From Ascarosepion bandense (lineage: Eukaryota; Mollusca; Cephalopoda; Sepiida; Sepiidae): DNA of 64,000 nt. Below are positions 1-10,652 of the stretch, in pieces; within the stretch, counting starts at the first letter, position 1, and the number at the start of each line of letters is the position of its first letter. The notes beneath the pieces were generated by a model that saw only the letters and a list, made by a program, of their open reading frames with translations, made no database searches and was not told the origin of the DNA. A program made the position numbers and the translations under genes. The stretch lies in assembly GCA_037127315.1 (NCBI GenBank), contig JBBBDQ010001187.1, positions 1,436,001-1,500,000 on the forward strand. The letters are read 5' to 3'.

Positions 1-296
1 TTTGAAGGAAAAATATTACAAACAATAGATTTTTAAAGAGAAAATCTTTACCATAAAAACATTTTTGAATAAAGAATATTATTCTCATTAAAACAGTTTT
101 GAACACAAACCTAGAAGGAATTTTCAGCTTTCTAAAATAAACAACAAAAAAACAAAAAAATATTAAAATCTGACTAAATCAACGTTCTTACTATAACCGA
201 ACTTTAAAAAATATACCTTAAGACCCCACAGTTTTGTTATTAAATATATACAGAGATTGATATGCGGTTAAACGCAATTAAAAAAAATAAACAACT

Positions 297-299
<3 letters not shown>
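1..299. other. Unassigned AT-rich DNA
   Basis: No convincing frame, repeat or RNA gene was recognised; the sequence is very A-rich and leads into an AT microsatellite at 300-327. Confidence 0.5.
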
Positions 300-327
<28 letters not shown>

Positions 328-330
<3 letters not shown>

Positions 331-424
331 GTTTCGATCACGGCGAGAAGCAAGTGGATGTGTCTAGACACACTGATGAGATGAGATGTGATACAGCGAA
401 ACAGGCTTGTATGTTGATGACTAA
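328..424 (+). mobile_element. SINE1 copy, 3' part (tRNA-derived SINE)
   Basis: Starts with a B-box-like GAGTTTCGATCAC and continues into the SINE1 body, including GTGATACAGCGAAACAGGC and GATGACTA, which recurs at about 8.75, 9.14, 10.2, 10.5, 25.8, 49.5 and 50.6 kb. The 5' tRNA-like half is missing, replaced by an AT microsatellite. SINEs of this type are RNA polymerase III transcripts moved by LINE machinery; this copy lacks the A box. Confidence 0.6.
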
Positions 425-557
425 TGTATATATATGTATGTAGATGTGGTGTGAGAGTGTGAGAGTGTGAGAATAGTAAAGAAGAAAATAATATTCATAC
501 TCAGTACCATACCCGATACACACTTGGGCGATTCTGCCTTGAATGTAATATAAATTA

Positions 558-768
558 CCGGGTAGAAGATTTTACAACAGCAGATTCAAATTACATTCTA
601 AGCTAGACTGGTTGCAAACCAAGGCTAAAGAACCCAATCTGCCTTATTTGCCCATATCCTTGGAAAGAGATGGATTAATATTTTCCCAAGACGCGTAATT
701 GGATGAATGAACTCAACTGGAATTCGAACTCGACTCTCCGATTTCTCGTTCGAAACCGTACGTCCTAT
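558..768 (-). mobile_element. SINE2 copy (tRNA-derived SINE), degenerate
   Basis: Antisense match to SINE2. Reading the minus strand gives a tRNA-like head with the B box GAGTTCGAATTCCAG, then the body with the 'actggttgcaaaccaaggct' block and the 'gggtagaagattt' end also seen at about 47.7 kb. Several substitutions separate it from the fuller copy at 928-1175. Confidence 0.6.
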
Positions 769-927
769 TTATATTACGCATTGAATATTTGGTGTAAAAT
801 TCTTCTATTAATCATCAGGAAATACCGAACTAATGCATGGCAGGAAAAATCATGAATCTCCTAAAAATAGTGACTTTGTTTTTCTTATAACAGCTGTGTT
901 TCTGAAGATGAGAAAGTTTTCTCGATT

Positions 928-1175
928 GTGCGTTGTGGTGCATTGGATATCGGCTCGGAACGAGAAATCGGGTGAGCCGAGTTCGAATTCCAGCTGAATT
1001 CATTGCATTCACTTACGTGCTAATACCCTTGGGAAAGGTATTAATCCGTCTATTCTTTCCAGTTATGGGTTAAATAACAGGACAGATTGGGTTCTATAGC
1101 CTTGGTCGGCAACCAGGCTACCGCAGAAAGCAATGGCAACTTACTGCAAGTTTACAAGTCAGTTCAAGATGTCCT
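928..1175 (+). mobile_element. SINE2 copy (tRNA-derived SINE), near full length
   Basis: The head contains an A-box-like TGTGGTGCATTGGATA and a B box GAGTTCGAATTCC near 979-991, spaced as in a tRNA. The body follows ('gttatgggttaaataacagg', 'ttggtcggcaaccaggct', 'accgcagaaagcaatggc'). Related copies occur at 558-768, 2709-2902, 13905-14105, 29281-29440, 30700-30970, 33300-33515 and 47650-47965. The tRNA of origin cannot be named by eye. Confidence 0.7.
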
Positions 1176-1189
1176 GTTTTTGTTGTTGT

Positions 1190-1671
1190 TGTTGCTTTCT
1201 TTGGCGGCGTGGATTAAAAACAAAGAATAGAAAAGAGGTAGAATGAATATATGTCGACACTAAATGACTTCAGCTTAAATTTTCTTTTTTACATATCGAC
1301 GAGATGCTATCAGATACTGCTCCCATTCCTACTGAAAAACGGTTACAACCGGTCACGAAATGTGGTTAAGTAGTGAATTTCAGTCATGTAACTGGCTTCA
1401 GCAGACATTTTTTTCTTTAGGTGTAAAAAAATTGAATGGCGTCATACATTAATTTACTATTTTCTATCCAATCAGAATTTTGCTAAACACACTGACTTGT
1501 GAAATTTGCCTTGGTCTGGGTTTTTCCAACATGTTTTAGTCATGTAGATTCAATTTGAGGGTGTGCAATTTTAGTTTTTTCGTTTGCGTTAATTGTTGGG
1601 TAATATAGGATTTGTATCCTATATTTCTGATTTTATGTGGGACCAACAAAACACAATAAACAATGGAACAC

Positions 1672-1672
<1 letters not shown>
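1190..1672. other. Unassigned intergenic DNA
   Basis: No frame or repeat was recognised apart from a short T-rich start near 1190-1200. Confidence 0.4.

Positions 1673-1711
<39 letters not shown>
1673..1711. repeat. (AT)n microsatellite
   Basis: Uninterrupted AT dinucleotides. It is the first of more than thirty AT tracts in the window. Confidence 0.95.
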
Positions 1712-1718
<7 letters not shown>

Positions 1719-1829
1719 ATTGGAAGTAGTAGAAACTAATAGGTTAGAAGTTTGTAGTTACTTATTGTATTAAAAGGGCTCAATAATAAGTAGAGCGTTA
1801 TATAATTTAGTAAGGCATTATATATATGA

Positions 1830-1886
1830 CTGCCTGACGAAGTGCTAAAAAGATAGTACCGAAACACAACCACTTCTGTATTGCAG
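1830..1886 (+). ncRNA. Hammerhead-ribozyme-like motif in a repeat
   Basis: CTGACGA (1834-1840) fits the CUGANGA core. GTGCT (1842-1846) can pair with AGTAC (1855-1859) as helix II. GAAAC follows at 1861-1865. Helix III can form between 1864-1868 and 1877-1881 with one mismatch. TGC plus the preceding C (1830-1833) pairs with GCAG (1883-1886) as helix I directly after a candidate cleavage triplet ATT (1880-1882). The layout matches a hammerhead, but helix I is only 4 bp and the triplet is not the favoured GUC. It lies beside AT and GA microsatellites. Activity is unproven and it may be a decayed copy. Confidence 0.4.
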
Positions 1887-1927
1887 GAAATTCTGTATAT
1901 ATTTTAAAACTATAATAAAAATATTGA

Positions 1928-1928
1928 C

Positions 1929-1971
<43 letters not shown>

Positions 1972-2013
1972 AAAAGAGAGAGAGAGAGTGGGAGACGCAG
2001 AAACACACACACG

Positions 2014-2056
<43 letters not shown>
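1928..2056. repeat. Compound (AT)n-(AG)n-(AC)n-(AT)n microsatellite
   Basis: AT (1928-1952), AG with short interruptions (1953-1988), a GTGGGAGACG spacer, AC, then AT (2022-2056). Reading frames on both strands here (SLSLSL, IYIYIY) are translated repeat, not genes. Confidence 0.95.
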
Positions 2057-2062
<6 letters not shown>

Positions 2063-2706
2063 AAAAATTGATAATGCCTTACCCTTAATTATTTTGAAAT
2101 AAGTTTGATTTTGATAGGAAAATAAAGTTGGAAACTTTCTGTTCACTAAATAAAAAATAAAAGTGATCGATGGGAAGACTAGCAATTTGGGCAAAAATAC
2201 ATTTCGCTAAACAGGAGCGAATAACGACATGGAAACGTATTTAATGTCAGAGTTCAAATCTTCGGTCGATAACATTCAATAATTGTGTCTATATCCTAAT
2301 TAATTCTTTGGAGCGTTGTTATATATGTTCTAATACACAGAACACACTGTCCTACCACTTTTTTATTGTTTATATAAACTATTGTAATATATGTTTTTAT
2401 ATTTCTGCAAGGACAACATTTGATATTTTGCTCGCTTTGTTAATGGCTTATCCAGTGTAATGTAAGAATCAGGATGAGATCGTAATCCGTCTGATTATGT
2501 GTATTAGTAGGGCATGTCTTCGTTCCATTAAAAATAAATCTCTAGCTTTAATATGTACAGAATGAATCACAAAAGGGAGTTTATGAGTTTATAAAAAGCA
2601 AGAAGGAAATTTATGATTAAGAGAAACTGAGAGTGTATTTTTTTGAAAATTGTCTTAATTGCAGGCGGGAGATATGAATCAATCCGCATGAATATAGATC
2701 ATATAG
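2057..2706. other. Unassigned intergenic DNA
   Basis: AT-rich, with no recognised coding, RNA or repeat signal. Confidence 0.4.
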
Positions 2707-2708
2707 TA

Positions 2709-2902
2709 AGTTGCCATTATTTACTGCGGTAGACTGGTTGCCAACAAAGCTATAGAACACGTCCTATCGTGTTATTTAACCATAGGTGGAGGGTGAAGCT
2801 ATACTTGTGCCTATGTGAATGAAACAAATTCAACTACTTTTCCAACTCGGCTTCTTGATTTCTCGTTCCGTACCGATATCCAATGCACCACAGCGTATAT
2901 CC
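2709..2902 (-). mobile_element. SINE2 copy, degenerate
   Basis: The minus strand shows the tRNA-like head ('gtggtgcattggatatcgg' related), a mutated B-box region, and the body ending in the 'gttggcaaccagtctaccgc' block. An overlapping plus-strand frame at 2815-3066 is an accident of this SINE. Confidence 0.6.
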
Positions 2903-2904
2903 TT

Positions 2905-3630
2905 GTATTTTTCCCATCTGGCTACTTACTCATTCAAACTGGCTATTCTGTGCTAATCAGAAACTCTTGCATCTGTTTGTCTATGGGTTACGCTTTGTTG
3001 CTATGGTGTTGTGTTTTGGGGAAACACGCCTATTCCTCAGATAATGGACTCTCCCTTCTATATTAATAAAAGTTAAAAAAAGATCTTGCAATGTTCATAG
3101 GAGTTATTTAAGACTTCTATTGAAGTTCAGTAGAACTACTAGGTAGTCGATATTAGTCGGCAGTTAACCGAATACTAAGGAGTCAGCTTTTAGTGGCAGA
3201 TTACAAAGTTCCTAACGTTTTGTGTACGTTTACTCGACATAGTGCGATTATAACCTTCAGTGCGAAAACTAATCCACAACATGTTGTGCAGGTCGAACAA
3301 GATTATAATAGAAACACGGCCATTGCTGATATCTTAACGCAGATTTTTTGATGTGTGCTGAAGTTTACTAATGAACGGCCTGAAATGAAAAACGGAGAAG
3401 TCGACATATACTTCCAGTCGTTTGTTACATTCACTTTCGCTCAAATACCGTTGGCAAATTTATTAATCTATCTGTTCAATTTATCATCAGAAAAAGGTTA
3501 TATACTAGGTCGCACTGGGTTCCTCACTTTTGCTTTACACGAGGTCTTAGTGAAGGAATACACTTAAGAACAAGACCTGGGTAGAGAGGAAAAATCTGTC
3601 ACTGACGGTCTTATTCGTCCAACGGGTCGA
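2905..3630. other. Unassigned DNA with one 70-codon frame
   Basis: An open frame at 3355-3567 (+) has no recognisable domain and begins at a non-ATG codon. No homologous repeat was noticed elsewhere in the window. Confidence 0.3.

Positions 3631-3698
<68 letters not shown>
3631..3698. repeat. (CAA)n then (TAA)n microsatellite
   Basis: Two consecutive trinucleotide arrays, immediately followed by a Tc1-like terminal sequence at 3701. Confidence 0.95.
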
Positions 3699-3850
3699 TA
3701 CAGTACTGTGCAAAAATAGTAGGACCAGAGCTATTTTATCTTTTGTGAGGCATATTGATAGAAAATAAAAAAAATCGTTAAAATAATTTTATTTGATTTA
3801 CTCAACAAGTGCTTGACCAAGAAAAAAGTACCTGATACCTGATAATTTTA
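3699..3850. mobile_element. Tc1-like transposon end (one terminus only)
   Basis: The sequence from CAGTACTGTGCAAAA through ATTTTATCTTTTGTGAGGCAT matches the terminal inverted repeat of the element at 61845-62419, and similarity continues into the subterminal 'ttgatttactcaacaa' block. TA precedes the terminus at 3699-3700. No second terminus was found nearby, so this is a solo end or a truncated element. Confidence 0.7.
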
Positions 3851-4074
3851 GCAAGACATGGTTGCCACGCTTCTAAACGGACACGGCTCTTAGAAGAAAA
3901 AGAAGCGACATATAAAAGTCTGTGAATATAAGCTATAAGCAGGTGCAAAATCTTCAGTAGCAATTTTATATGATGGAAAGATAATTCGAGTGAAAAAGTC
4001 TTTCAATTGCGCATATAATATCTAAAATTTTATAGCGGAGATAATTAGGCATTGTTTTACGTTTACAGGTATGC

Positions 4075-4856
4075 CGATACGGTGGAAAGAAAAGATGTTG
4101 TTCTTTCCTTCAACCGCACCTCCCTCCCATTAGCATGGAACAGGCATGCCTCCCAGAGAGTAAAACACTACGCCTGCTTGGCCTGACACTCTCAGCGGAC
4201 CTCAAGGAGAATGACTACGTCGAATCCATTGCTAAATCCGCTGCTATGAAAGTTGGCTCTCTGTGCAGGACCCGGAAATTCTTTACGCCTGAATCTATCC
4301 TGCAATGATACAAATCTACCATCCGCCCGTGTTTTGAATACTGTTGCCACATCTGGTCGAGTGACCCTACTATTCTCCTCTGGCTCCTTGACAAAATACA
4401 GCGAGGAATCTGTAACGTGAGTGATACCGACTTGGCTGAACGCCTGCAGTCGCTCTCTCACCGGCGTGACGTGGCTTCCCTGTGCCTCTTCTATAAATAT
4501 GTTCATGGCTTCTGCTCTGATGAACTTAAATCACTGGTGCCCCCTAGGTGTGAGTCTGCACGAGATACTAGATTGGCAACTAAGTCCCACCCTTTTACAG
4601 TGAAACCGATGAAATGTAACTGCAATTTCTACTCCAACAGCTTCTTTTCTCGCACTTCCCGCCTTGCTTCCCCGACGGCTATAACCTCCAGGAGTTTAAA
4701 TGTAAGGTCAATAGACACCTCCTCACACACTAACCCTCCCATTCTCTCCAACTCTCCCCTATGTACATCCAAACTCGTCTATCGCCCTGTGTAATCCCCT
4801 GCGCTATAGTGGCAGTGGAATGCCTTACTTGGGGTGACATGATTATAAAAAATATA
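4075..4856 (+). pseudogene. LINE-A 3' fragment: reverse transcriptase C-terminus and 3' tail
   Basis: Translation across frames gives a typical C-terminal LINE pol segment: LLGLTLSADLKENDYVESIA, RPCFEYCCHIWSS, LQSLSHRRDVASLCLFYKY, HGFCSDELKSLVPP and SHPFTVKP, ending in a short 3'UTR and the tail GGGGTGACATGATTATAAAA (4832 onward). These blocks resemble the region after the catalytic core in CR1/L2-type non-LTR retrotransposons; the clade is not certain. The 5' part with the catalytic motifs is absent, as expected of 5'-truncated LINE insertions. In-frame stops and frame shifts make it inactive. An antisense frame at 4192-4506 is a shadow. Confidence 0.75.
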
Positions 4857-4859
4857 GTA

Positions 4860-5425
4860 TCAGCTTATTGAAATATGTCAATACTGTTGCAAAAATATTT
4901 AACGAGTTTAACTAATATAAATCCACTTCAATTATTCCTGGATTGCGAATACCAACCTTGCTTGAATTTTAACTCCATCAAATACATTTGATTTCTGCAA
5001 TTATTTAAAATTGTTTCCATCGGATAAGTTATTTTTCTTACATATGATCTTTTGGGAAAATAGTAAGTTTAAGCACTTTGCTAAAAGGCTTCTACTCTCA
5101 CATTCTTTGCTCATGGAAAACTTTTATGACAGATTATTTTGCTGCCAATTATGATCTTCAATAAAATAAATAATAATACCCATCTTCATCTTTTGTGTCT
5201 TTAATTCTTGATAGTATAATGTCCTCTTTTTCTTCGTTAGGGACAGGCATTATGGTGCAGAATATCTCGGCTCTAGTCAATCTTCCTCAGAGTCAACACA
5301 CCTATCTTGAAAAAAACAAATTACAGAACCAGTAAGAACCCCTCCGATGATCGCGGGTAGTCATTAATGGTCTATACTCCACTGGGAACGATGGGGTTTA
5401 GTTTCTTTTAGTTATCCTCAATAAC
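4860..5425. other. Unassigned intergenic DNA
   Basis: No coding or repeat assignment could be made. Confidence 0.4.
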
Positions 5426-5429
5426 TATA

Positions 5430-5935
5430 TCGATAACTCGATAACCGACTTGGCAGCTCAGATACAGTCATTTTCTTATTGGCGCAATATGGTTTCTCAG
5501 TGTCTCTTCTACAAATACTTTCATGGCTTCTGCTCCGATGAACTTAGCACACTGGTGGACCCTATATATGAATTTACTTGAGCCACAAGATTAGCAACTA
5601 GGTCCCACCATTTTACTGTGAAGCCAATAAAATATAAACGCAAATCCTACACCAGCAGCTTCTTTTTTCGCACTTCCCGACCGTGGAATTTCTAAACATT
5701 TTAGTTTTAAAATGTTTAGATCTTCAAGAATTTAAATTTAAAATCAATAGTCATCTCCTATCTCACTAACCAGCATCTTCTCTCTCATGCTTCCTTCCCC
5801 GTCCACTCCACTCTCATCAGTATTATCATCCTTCTCTTACCCACTTCCTGACACCCCCTATAAGCTGTCACTATTTCTGATAACTTTCTTCTAATACAAA
5901 AGGCCTTGCTTGGGGCGATACTATTCTAAAAAAAT
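5430..5935 (+). pseudogene. LINE-A 3' fragment, degenerate
   Basis: Same order of blocks as 4075-4856: a 'cagctcagatacagtcattttctta' region, the segment for YKYFHGFCSDELS, the pyrimidine-rich 3'UTR with 'cacttcctgacaccccctataa', and a tail 'ttgcttggggcgatactattc'. Stops interrupt all frames. A short local duplication near 5694-5715 disrupts the coding part. Confidence 0.7.
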
Positions 5936-6189
5936 CTTTCGCATCATTTTTCTAGAGAATTATTCCTATTTAAACATATGTTATTCCTACAAACACATAA
6001 TCCCTTGATACATTTGATGTATTTCTCATCTCACTACTAACACATTTGCGATCATATGTGAAAGATGATTCTACGGTCAATTTTAGACAGGCTCATGAAC
6101 AACATCTTCTTGGCAAAATTATTAATAGCAAAATACACTGCACGAATACAGAGGAAAATCAGCGATCTACACGGAGTGGATAAAATTCC

Positions 6190-7605
6190 AAATTTCTGTA
6201 GTCTATAAAGCAAAGATAAGGGTCTGCATTTGTATTGTTTTTTCAGATCGCATTATTAGCATGAATATCGCATTCATCGTTCCGGTGTCTTTAACGAAGG
6301 CCCACTGTTCTTGTCCTATCTCGTGACTGATTTTGCTGTGCGCCCTCTTTCTCAGAACCCGAATGATTAGTTTTGTTATGTGGCTCATTAAGCTGATTGT
6401 TCGGTGGATTTCCCTTTTCTTTTCCACCTTGTTTCTTTGGTAATGTTATGAGAATTGATCTGCTTAGGTCATGCGGTATATTGCGGCTGTTGTAGATTTC
6501 ATTAATTATTTCTGTGTGCCTATCTATGCCAAAGCTTCTAAAGATATCAACATTTCTTATTATTACAGTCCAATCTGGTCCTGTTGCTTTAATTCGCTTT
6601 AATTTGGCCATTGCCGAATCCAATTCAGTGTTTAATATTTCTGTTCCATCCGTACTTTATTGCATTGTTGGTTGCTCTCTCTCTCTCTCTCTCACTCTCT
6701 CTCTCTGTCTGTGTGTCACTCTCTCAGGTGGTGGAAGAGATGTCCAATATACACGTTGCATCTCTGAAGTATTTTTTCTTTTTATGATATTAATGTACCG
6801 TTCTTTGCTTTTATACATCATTTTGCTTAGCAGGTCTTTTGCACTTAAAGTTTCATTATTTTTTGTGCCCATTCTCTTTACTTCGGCGCACTTGTCGTTT
6901 TAGCCCTCTTTCATTAGCCTGTCTAAATTTGCTCCTTATCTCCTAATTTGTGTAGTCTTTTGTATTATTCCATTCCATATCTTGGCATTTTTTCTGTCTC
7001 TTTTGCCTCATGACAAGAATCTTATCGGTGACTCACTCGTTTTTCTTCTGACGTGCTTTTTGTCCTTGGGGATGATGTTGTTCGCTGATATTACTTAAGC
7101 TACTCTTAGTGCGTCTTATTTTGATCTTCCGTTTCCAATTTCTCTTTTTGTATTTCGTTTTCCCGCTCTCTGTAAAGATTTTGTACTGCTTCGGGTCATT
7201 CATATTTCTATTGCACAACGCTCTGTGTTACGTTTCATTAATATTCTTAGTTGGATCCTTAATTTCCATACAACTGGTAGGTGGTCGCTTCCGCAGTCAG
7301 CAATTGGGGAGTCTTTGCATTGAAGGACTGCGTTTCTGAATATCTTCTTTATAGTAATTGAATCAATTTGTTTCTTAATTTCACCTGCTGAACTTTGCCA
7401 TGTCCATAGTATTCTTGGGTGCTCTTGGAACAAAATGTTGGTTATCACCTGGTCATTTACTGTGCACCATTGGACCCATTTCTCACCATGGCCATTGTGG
7501 CGTCCTAGTTCAAAATTGCCGACTGTTTCACTTTCTCACCTTTGTACAACTTTTCATTAAGATCTCTCAAAGTAATTCTGATTTTTTATGATTGGCACTG
7601 TGCCT
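6190..7605 (-). pseudogene. Decayed RTE-type LINE: endonuclease C-terminus to RT N-terminus
   Basis: Minus-strand pieces parallel the better RTE copy at 20.8-24.1 kb. The endonuclease end reads FQEHPRILWTWQSSAG and ADCGSDHLPVVWKLR (7200-7448), the latter being the conserved SDH box. A degraded linker follows, then the RT beginning AMAKLKRIKATGPD and SILITLPKKQ (6291-6623), continuing with [15 protein letters not shown] and FVKDTGTMNAIF (6203-6427). Multiple frameshifts are present, and a CT/GT microsatellite interrupts it at about 6676-6725. Both the 5' endonuclease part and the RT catalytic core are missing. Confidence 0.8.
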
Positions 7606-7619
7606 TGTCATAATCTAGC

Positions 7620-8045
7620 AAGAAGTAGAAGGATTAGATTTCTTCTTTTCTTTTAATATGCTCGCACCCGAGTGTACGTGTGCGTGTGAGTGTGTGTGTG
7701 TGCACGAGTGTCTTTGTGTAAACAGAAATAGACAGAGAAGAATATACTAATAGTCTATGAAAGGCGTGTTGTGATGAGATGCTATTGTATATGGCCGTTG
7801 TCAATATCTTTAAGACATTTTTGTTAGGCAATATTAAACAAGTAATCGATTATATCTTTATCAGGAGTTGTTATTATTTGTAGAAATAGAAGTTCACTGT
7901 CGTTTCCAGTCATTGATATTCATTTATCTTGCTTGAAGTTATAAACATAAACTCTAAAAGAGCCAATAATTCACTCTCGGATTATTTGTTTTGTTTGTTA
8001 TATCAATATTAACCCTCAAAATATATACACACGCACCCACCCACA
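7620..8045. other. Unassigned DNA
   Basis: Contains a short GT-rich stretch near 7676-7715; nothing else was recognised. Confidence 0.4.

Positions 8046-8048
<3 letters not shown>

Positions 8049-8095
<47 letters not shown>
8049..8095. repeat. (AT)n microsatellite
   Basis: Pure AT tract, preceded by a short CA/CCCA-rich stretch. Confidence 0.95.
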
Positions 8096-8098
<3 letters not shown>

Positions 8099-8700
8099 GT
8101 AATAGATCAATATTAGCACTGTTAGCTTCATTATTTCTAAGCTTAGAGCATTACTTTAACCGTTTTATTTCACATCAAAACTCGTGTCAAAACACTCTTT
8201 ATTTGACAAACAAATTGCCAATTAAAATTTCTTTCATAAACCAATCCAATCGAAAAAATGATTACTTTAATGTTCCAGCTTAATAGCAATTTTAAAGAAT
8301 ACACATTGATTTCCTGAACATCTGAGGAATCTGAAGAAGAACAGTTGGACATTTCAGATGCTTTATTATCCCACTGATTATGACCCGTGAAAAATTAATG
8401 GTTATATTTGAAAAATATGAGCTATTTAGGAAAGACACTAATAAGAATTATGTTTGTATATTTCCTTGTCCTTTTCTGTTATTTTACTCATTTTTTGTAA
8501 AGAATTGATGTATTTGATTTTTTAATCCAACATATTTTTTGCAACGGAAAAGTTATTTTTGGAGTATATTCACATTTGAGTAGGCACTCTCTTTGTTTAG
8601 TATTGCTTTTACTCGTCTACCATCCTGCATCCTAAAAAAAAAACTGAGCCTCTACTGAAACACTGGTATGCATTAATACACTATCTCAAGTAATATACAT
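8096..8700. other. Unassigned intergenic DNA
   Basis: AT-rich, with no recognised feature. Confidence 0.4.
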
Positions 8701-8701
8701 A

Positions 8702-8704
<3 letters not shown>

Positions 8705-8750
<46 letters not shown>
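8705..8750. repeat. (AT)n microsatellite
   Basis: Abuts the 3' end of the minus-strand SINE1 copy that follows. Confidence 0.95.
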
Positions 8751-8754
<4 letters not shown>

Positions 8755-8902
8755 CGACAGACAGATATATTTCGCTGTATCACTTGTCATCAGTACGGTT
8801 AGACATCCGACTGTTTTTACACAGGATAGAAACCAGACCGAATTGGCGTCAACCGGTGATACTACTTCTGAGCTATGGCCGCTCGATAGAAGGCAGACAG
8901 AC
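8751..8902 (-). mobile_element. SINE1 copy
   Basis: The minus strand runs from 'gtctgccttctatcgagcggccatagctc' (tRNA-like head, A-box region) through a B-box-like stretch to 'gtgatacagcgaaatatatctgtctg', then the AT tract. Two forward frames here are artefacts of the SINE. Confidence 0.65.
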
Positions 8903-8943
8903 ATTTGTGATATACCATGTATACATATATATAAGGACAGAGG

Positions 8944-8945
<2 letters not shown>

Positions 8946-8976
<31 letters not shown>
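8946..8976. repeat. (AT)n microsatellite
   Basis: Pure AT. A short inverted pair GCGTTTCATGCGTTATGCAA / TTGCATAACGCATGAAAATG flanks the unique DNA just downstream (about 8992-9078). Confidence 0.9.
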
Positions 8977-8979
<3 letters not shown>

Positions 8980-9101
8980 TTTTACAAGACTCGGCGTTTC
9001 ATGCGTTATGCAATCATCAAATTAATTTCTAAACTTTTTAAAAAAATGCAATTGATGGTTGCATAACGCATGAAAATGCTAGCCGTTACATTGAGGTTAC
9101 A

Positions 9102-9102
<1 letters not shown>

Positions 9103-9137
<35 letters not shown>
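9103..9137. repeat. (AT)n microsatellite
   Basis: Pure AT tract abutting the SINE1 fragment at 9139-9240. Confidence 0.95.
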
Positions 9138-9138
<1 letters not shown>

Positions 9139-9141
<3 letters not shown>

Positions 9142-9237
9142 ATCCGCAGATGAATCTGTTTCGGTGTATCACAGCTCATCAGTACGGTTAGACATCCAAA
9201 TGATTTTGACCCAGGATTGAAACCCGACCGAATTGGC

Positions 9238-9240
<3 letters not shown>
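9139..9240 (-). mobile_element. SINE1 fragment between two AT tracts
   Basis: Antisense to the SINE1 body: 'gtcatccgcagatgaatctg' at the 3' end, then the B-box-like 'ggattgaaacccgaccgaatt'. The tRNA-like head is lost where the next AT tract (9239-9280) begins. Confidence 0.65.
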
Positions 9241-9282
<42 letters not shown>

Positions 9283-9321
9283 CAATGTTTTCATTAGAAG
9301 ATTATAATAAAAACATAGTTT

Positions 9322-9380
9322 ACTGCTACTCAACTGACATTCTGTTATGGTACAACCTTTTCGCGCCGCGTCAGGCAGTG
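9322..9380 (-). ncRNA. Degenerate relative of the 1830-1886 hammerhead-like repeat
   Basis: On the minus strand CACTGC precedes CTGACGC and GCAGT lies about 45 nt downstream, giving a helix I of about 5 bp after a GTA triplet, as at 1830-1886. The GAAAC box is changed to ATAAC, so catalysis is not expected. The shared layout identifies a family of repeats rather than chance. Confidence 0.25.
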
Positions 9381-9560
9381 AATTTTGACGACCTACTTGT
9401 AAGATTGTACAGTAACAAAACGGCGCTTTTGTTTCAATTAAATATTTTTTATTATAAACTTATAATAAATATATTACAATATATAAAGCTCTAATAAGTA
9501 TCCAGCACTGTTATTATGTACATCACTACAGATAGTGAACTGCCAACCCAATAAATTGTA

Positions 9561-9565
<5 letters not shown>

Positions 9566-9591
<26 letters not shown>

Positions 9592-9595
9592 CGTG

Positions 9596-9646
<51 letters not shown>

Positions 9647-9688
9647 GATTAGTTTTTACTACCTTGAATACTGTTTAATTAACACCAG

Positions 9689-9777
<89 letters not shown>
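9566..9777. repeat. AT / AC compound microsatellite cluster
   Basis: AT tracts (9566-9591, 9605-9644), about 50 bp of unique DNA, an AC tract (9692-9732) and another AT tract (9735-9777). Confidence 0.95.
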
Positions 9778-9779
<2 letters not shown>

Positions 9780-9780
<1 letters not shown>

Positions 9781-10153
9781 CAACCAGATTGGCAACTGGG
9801 TCCCACCCATTCACAGTCAGGTTAGTCAAATGCAGACGACAATTCTACTCCTGCAGCTACTTCTCTCGCACTTCCCGCCTATGGAACTCGCTGCCATATT
9901 CTTGCTTTCCTGGCGGCTACAACCTCCAGAAATTTAAATGCAATGTCAATACTCATCTATTAACCACTGGACTCTAGCTCTCTCCCCACCCCTGTATAAG
10001 CTTCCCTTTCTCTCCACCTATCTATCTTTCATCGCACTTGCATTCTCAGCTTCCTCACTAGTTTGTACTCCTCACTCTTTTCTAATTACTCTTTTTACAG
10101 TAATGTAGCCCCAGCTCATCTGTGGCATTTCTGCTTTGCTCGGGGTGAAATGA

Positions 10154-10167
<14 letters not shown>
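9780..10167 (+). pseudogene. LINE-A 3' fragment
   Basis: The frame at 9789-9977 carries the conserved LINE-A C-terminus: ATGSHPFTVRLVKCRRQFYS, YFSRTSRLWNSLP and NLQKFKCNVNTHLL. A pyrimidine-rich 3'UTR and the tail 'gctcggggtgaaatgact' follow. It is truncated upstream by an AT tract and ends in another, so microsatellites bound it on both sides. Confidence 0.75.
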
Positions 10168-10185
<18 letters not shown>

Positions 10186-10352
10186 CGCTAAAAAGTCTGC
10201 CTTCTTCTACCGAACGCCCATAGCCCAGAAGTAGAATCGCCGACTTAGGCTAATTTGGTCGGTTTTCACTCCTAGGTTAAAAGAAATCAAAGTCTAATCG
10301 TACTGTTGAGCTGTGATACAGCGAAACAGATCTGTCTGCAGATGACTATATA
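10186..10352 (+). mobile_element. SINE1 copy
   Basis: Runs from 'gctaaaaagtctgccttctt' through a tRNA-like head (ACGCCCATAGCCCAGAAG as A-box region; GGTCGGTTTTCACTCC as mutated B box) to the 3' block 'cagatctgtctgcagatga'. A second copy starts directly afterwards. Confidence 0.7.
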
Positions 10353-10365
10353 CGCACTCACACAC

Positions 10366-10648
10366 TGATTGAGCACTCTGGATGAATGGTAGACTTTGAA
10401 AAACAGTATTTACTCTGGCATGTACGCATCGCTCATTCAGTAATGAATTAGAGCACTCTGGCTATTGGGCGTGTATAATCATAATATACACGCTAAAAAG
10501 TCTGCCTTCTTCTACCGAGCGCTCATAGCCTAGTGGTTGTATCACCGACTGACGCCAATTTGGTCGAGTTTCAATCCTAGGTTAAAAGCAATCGGAGTCT
10601 AACCGTACTGATGAGCTGTGATACAGCGAAACAGATCTGTCTGCGGAT

Positions 10649-10652
<4 letters not shown>
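10366..10652 (+). mobile_element. SINE1 copy with extended 5' block
   Basis: About 120 bp ('gagcactctggatgaatggt' to 'gggcgtgtataatcataata') precede the SINE1 head here and, with changes, at 50490-50575, so they belong to a longer variant. The head has CATAGCCTAGTGGTTGTATC (A box) and GGTCGAGTTTCAATCC (B box). The 3' end runs straight into a 50-bp AT tract. Confidence 0.7.

Noticed and set aside
928..1000. Functional tRNA gene
   Set aside because: A and B boxes are present but no cloverleaf with intact acceptor and anticodon stems could be drawn, and the sequence is one of many dispersed SINE2 copies.
4192..4506. 104-codon minus-strand frame
   Set aside because: Antisense to the LINE-A RT C-terminus, without independent domain features.
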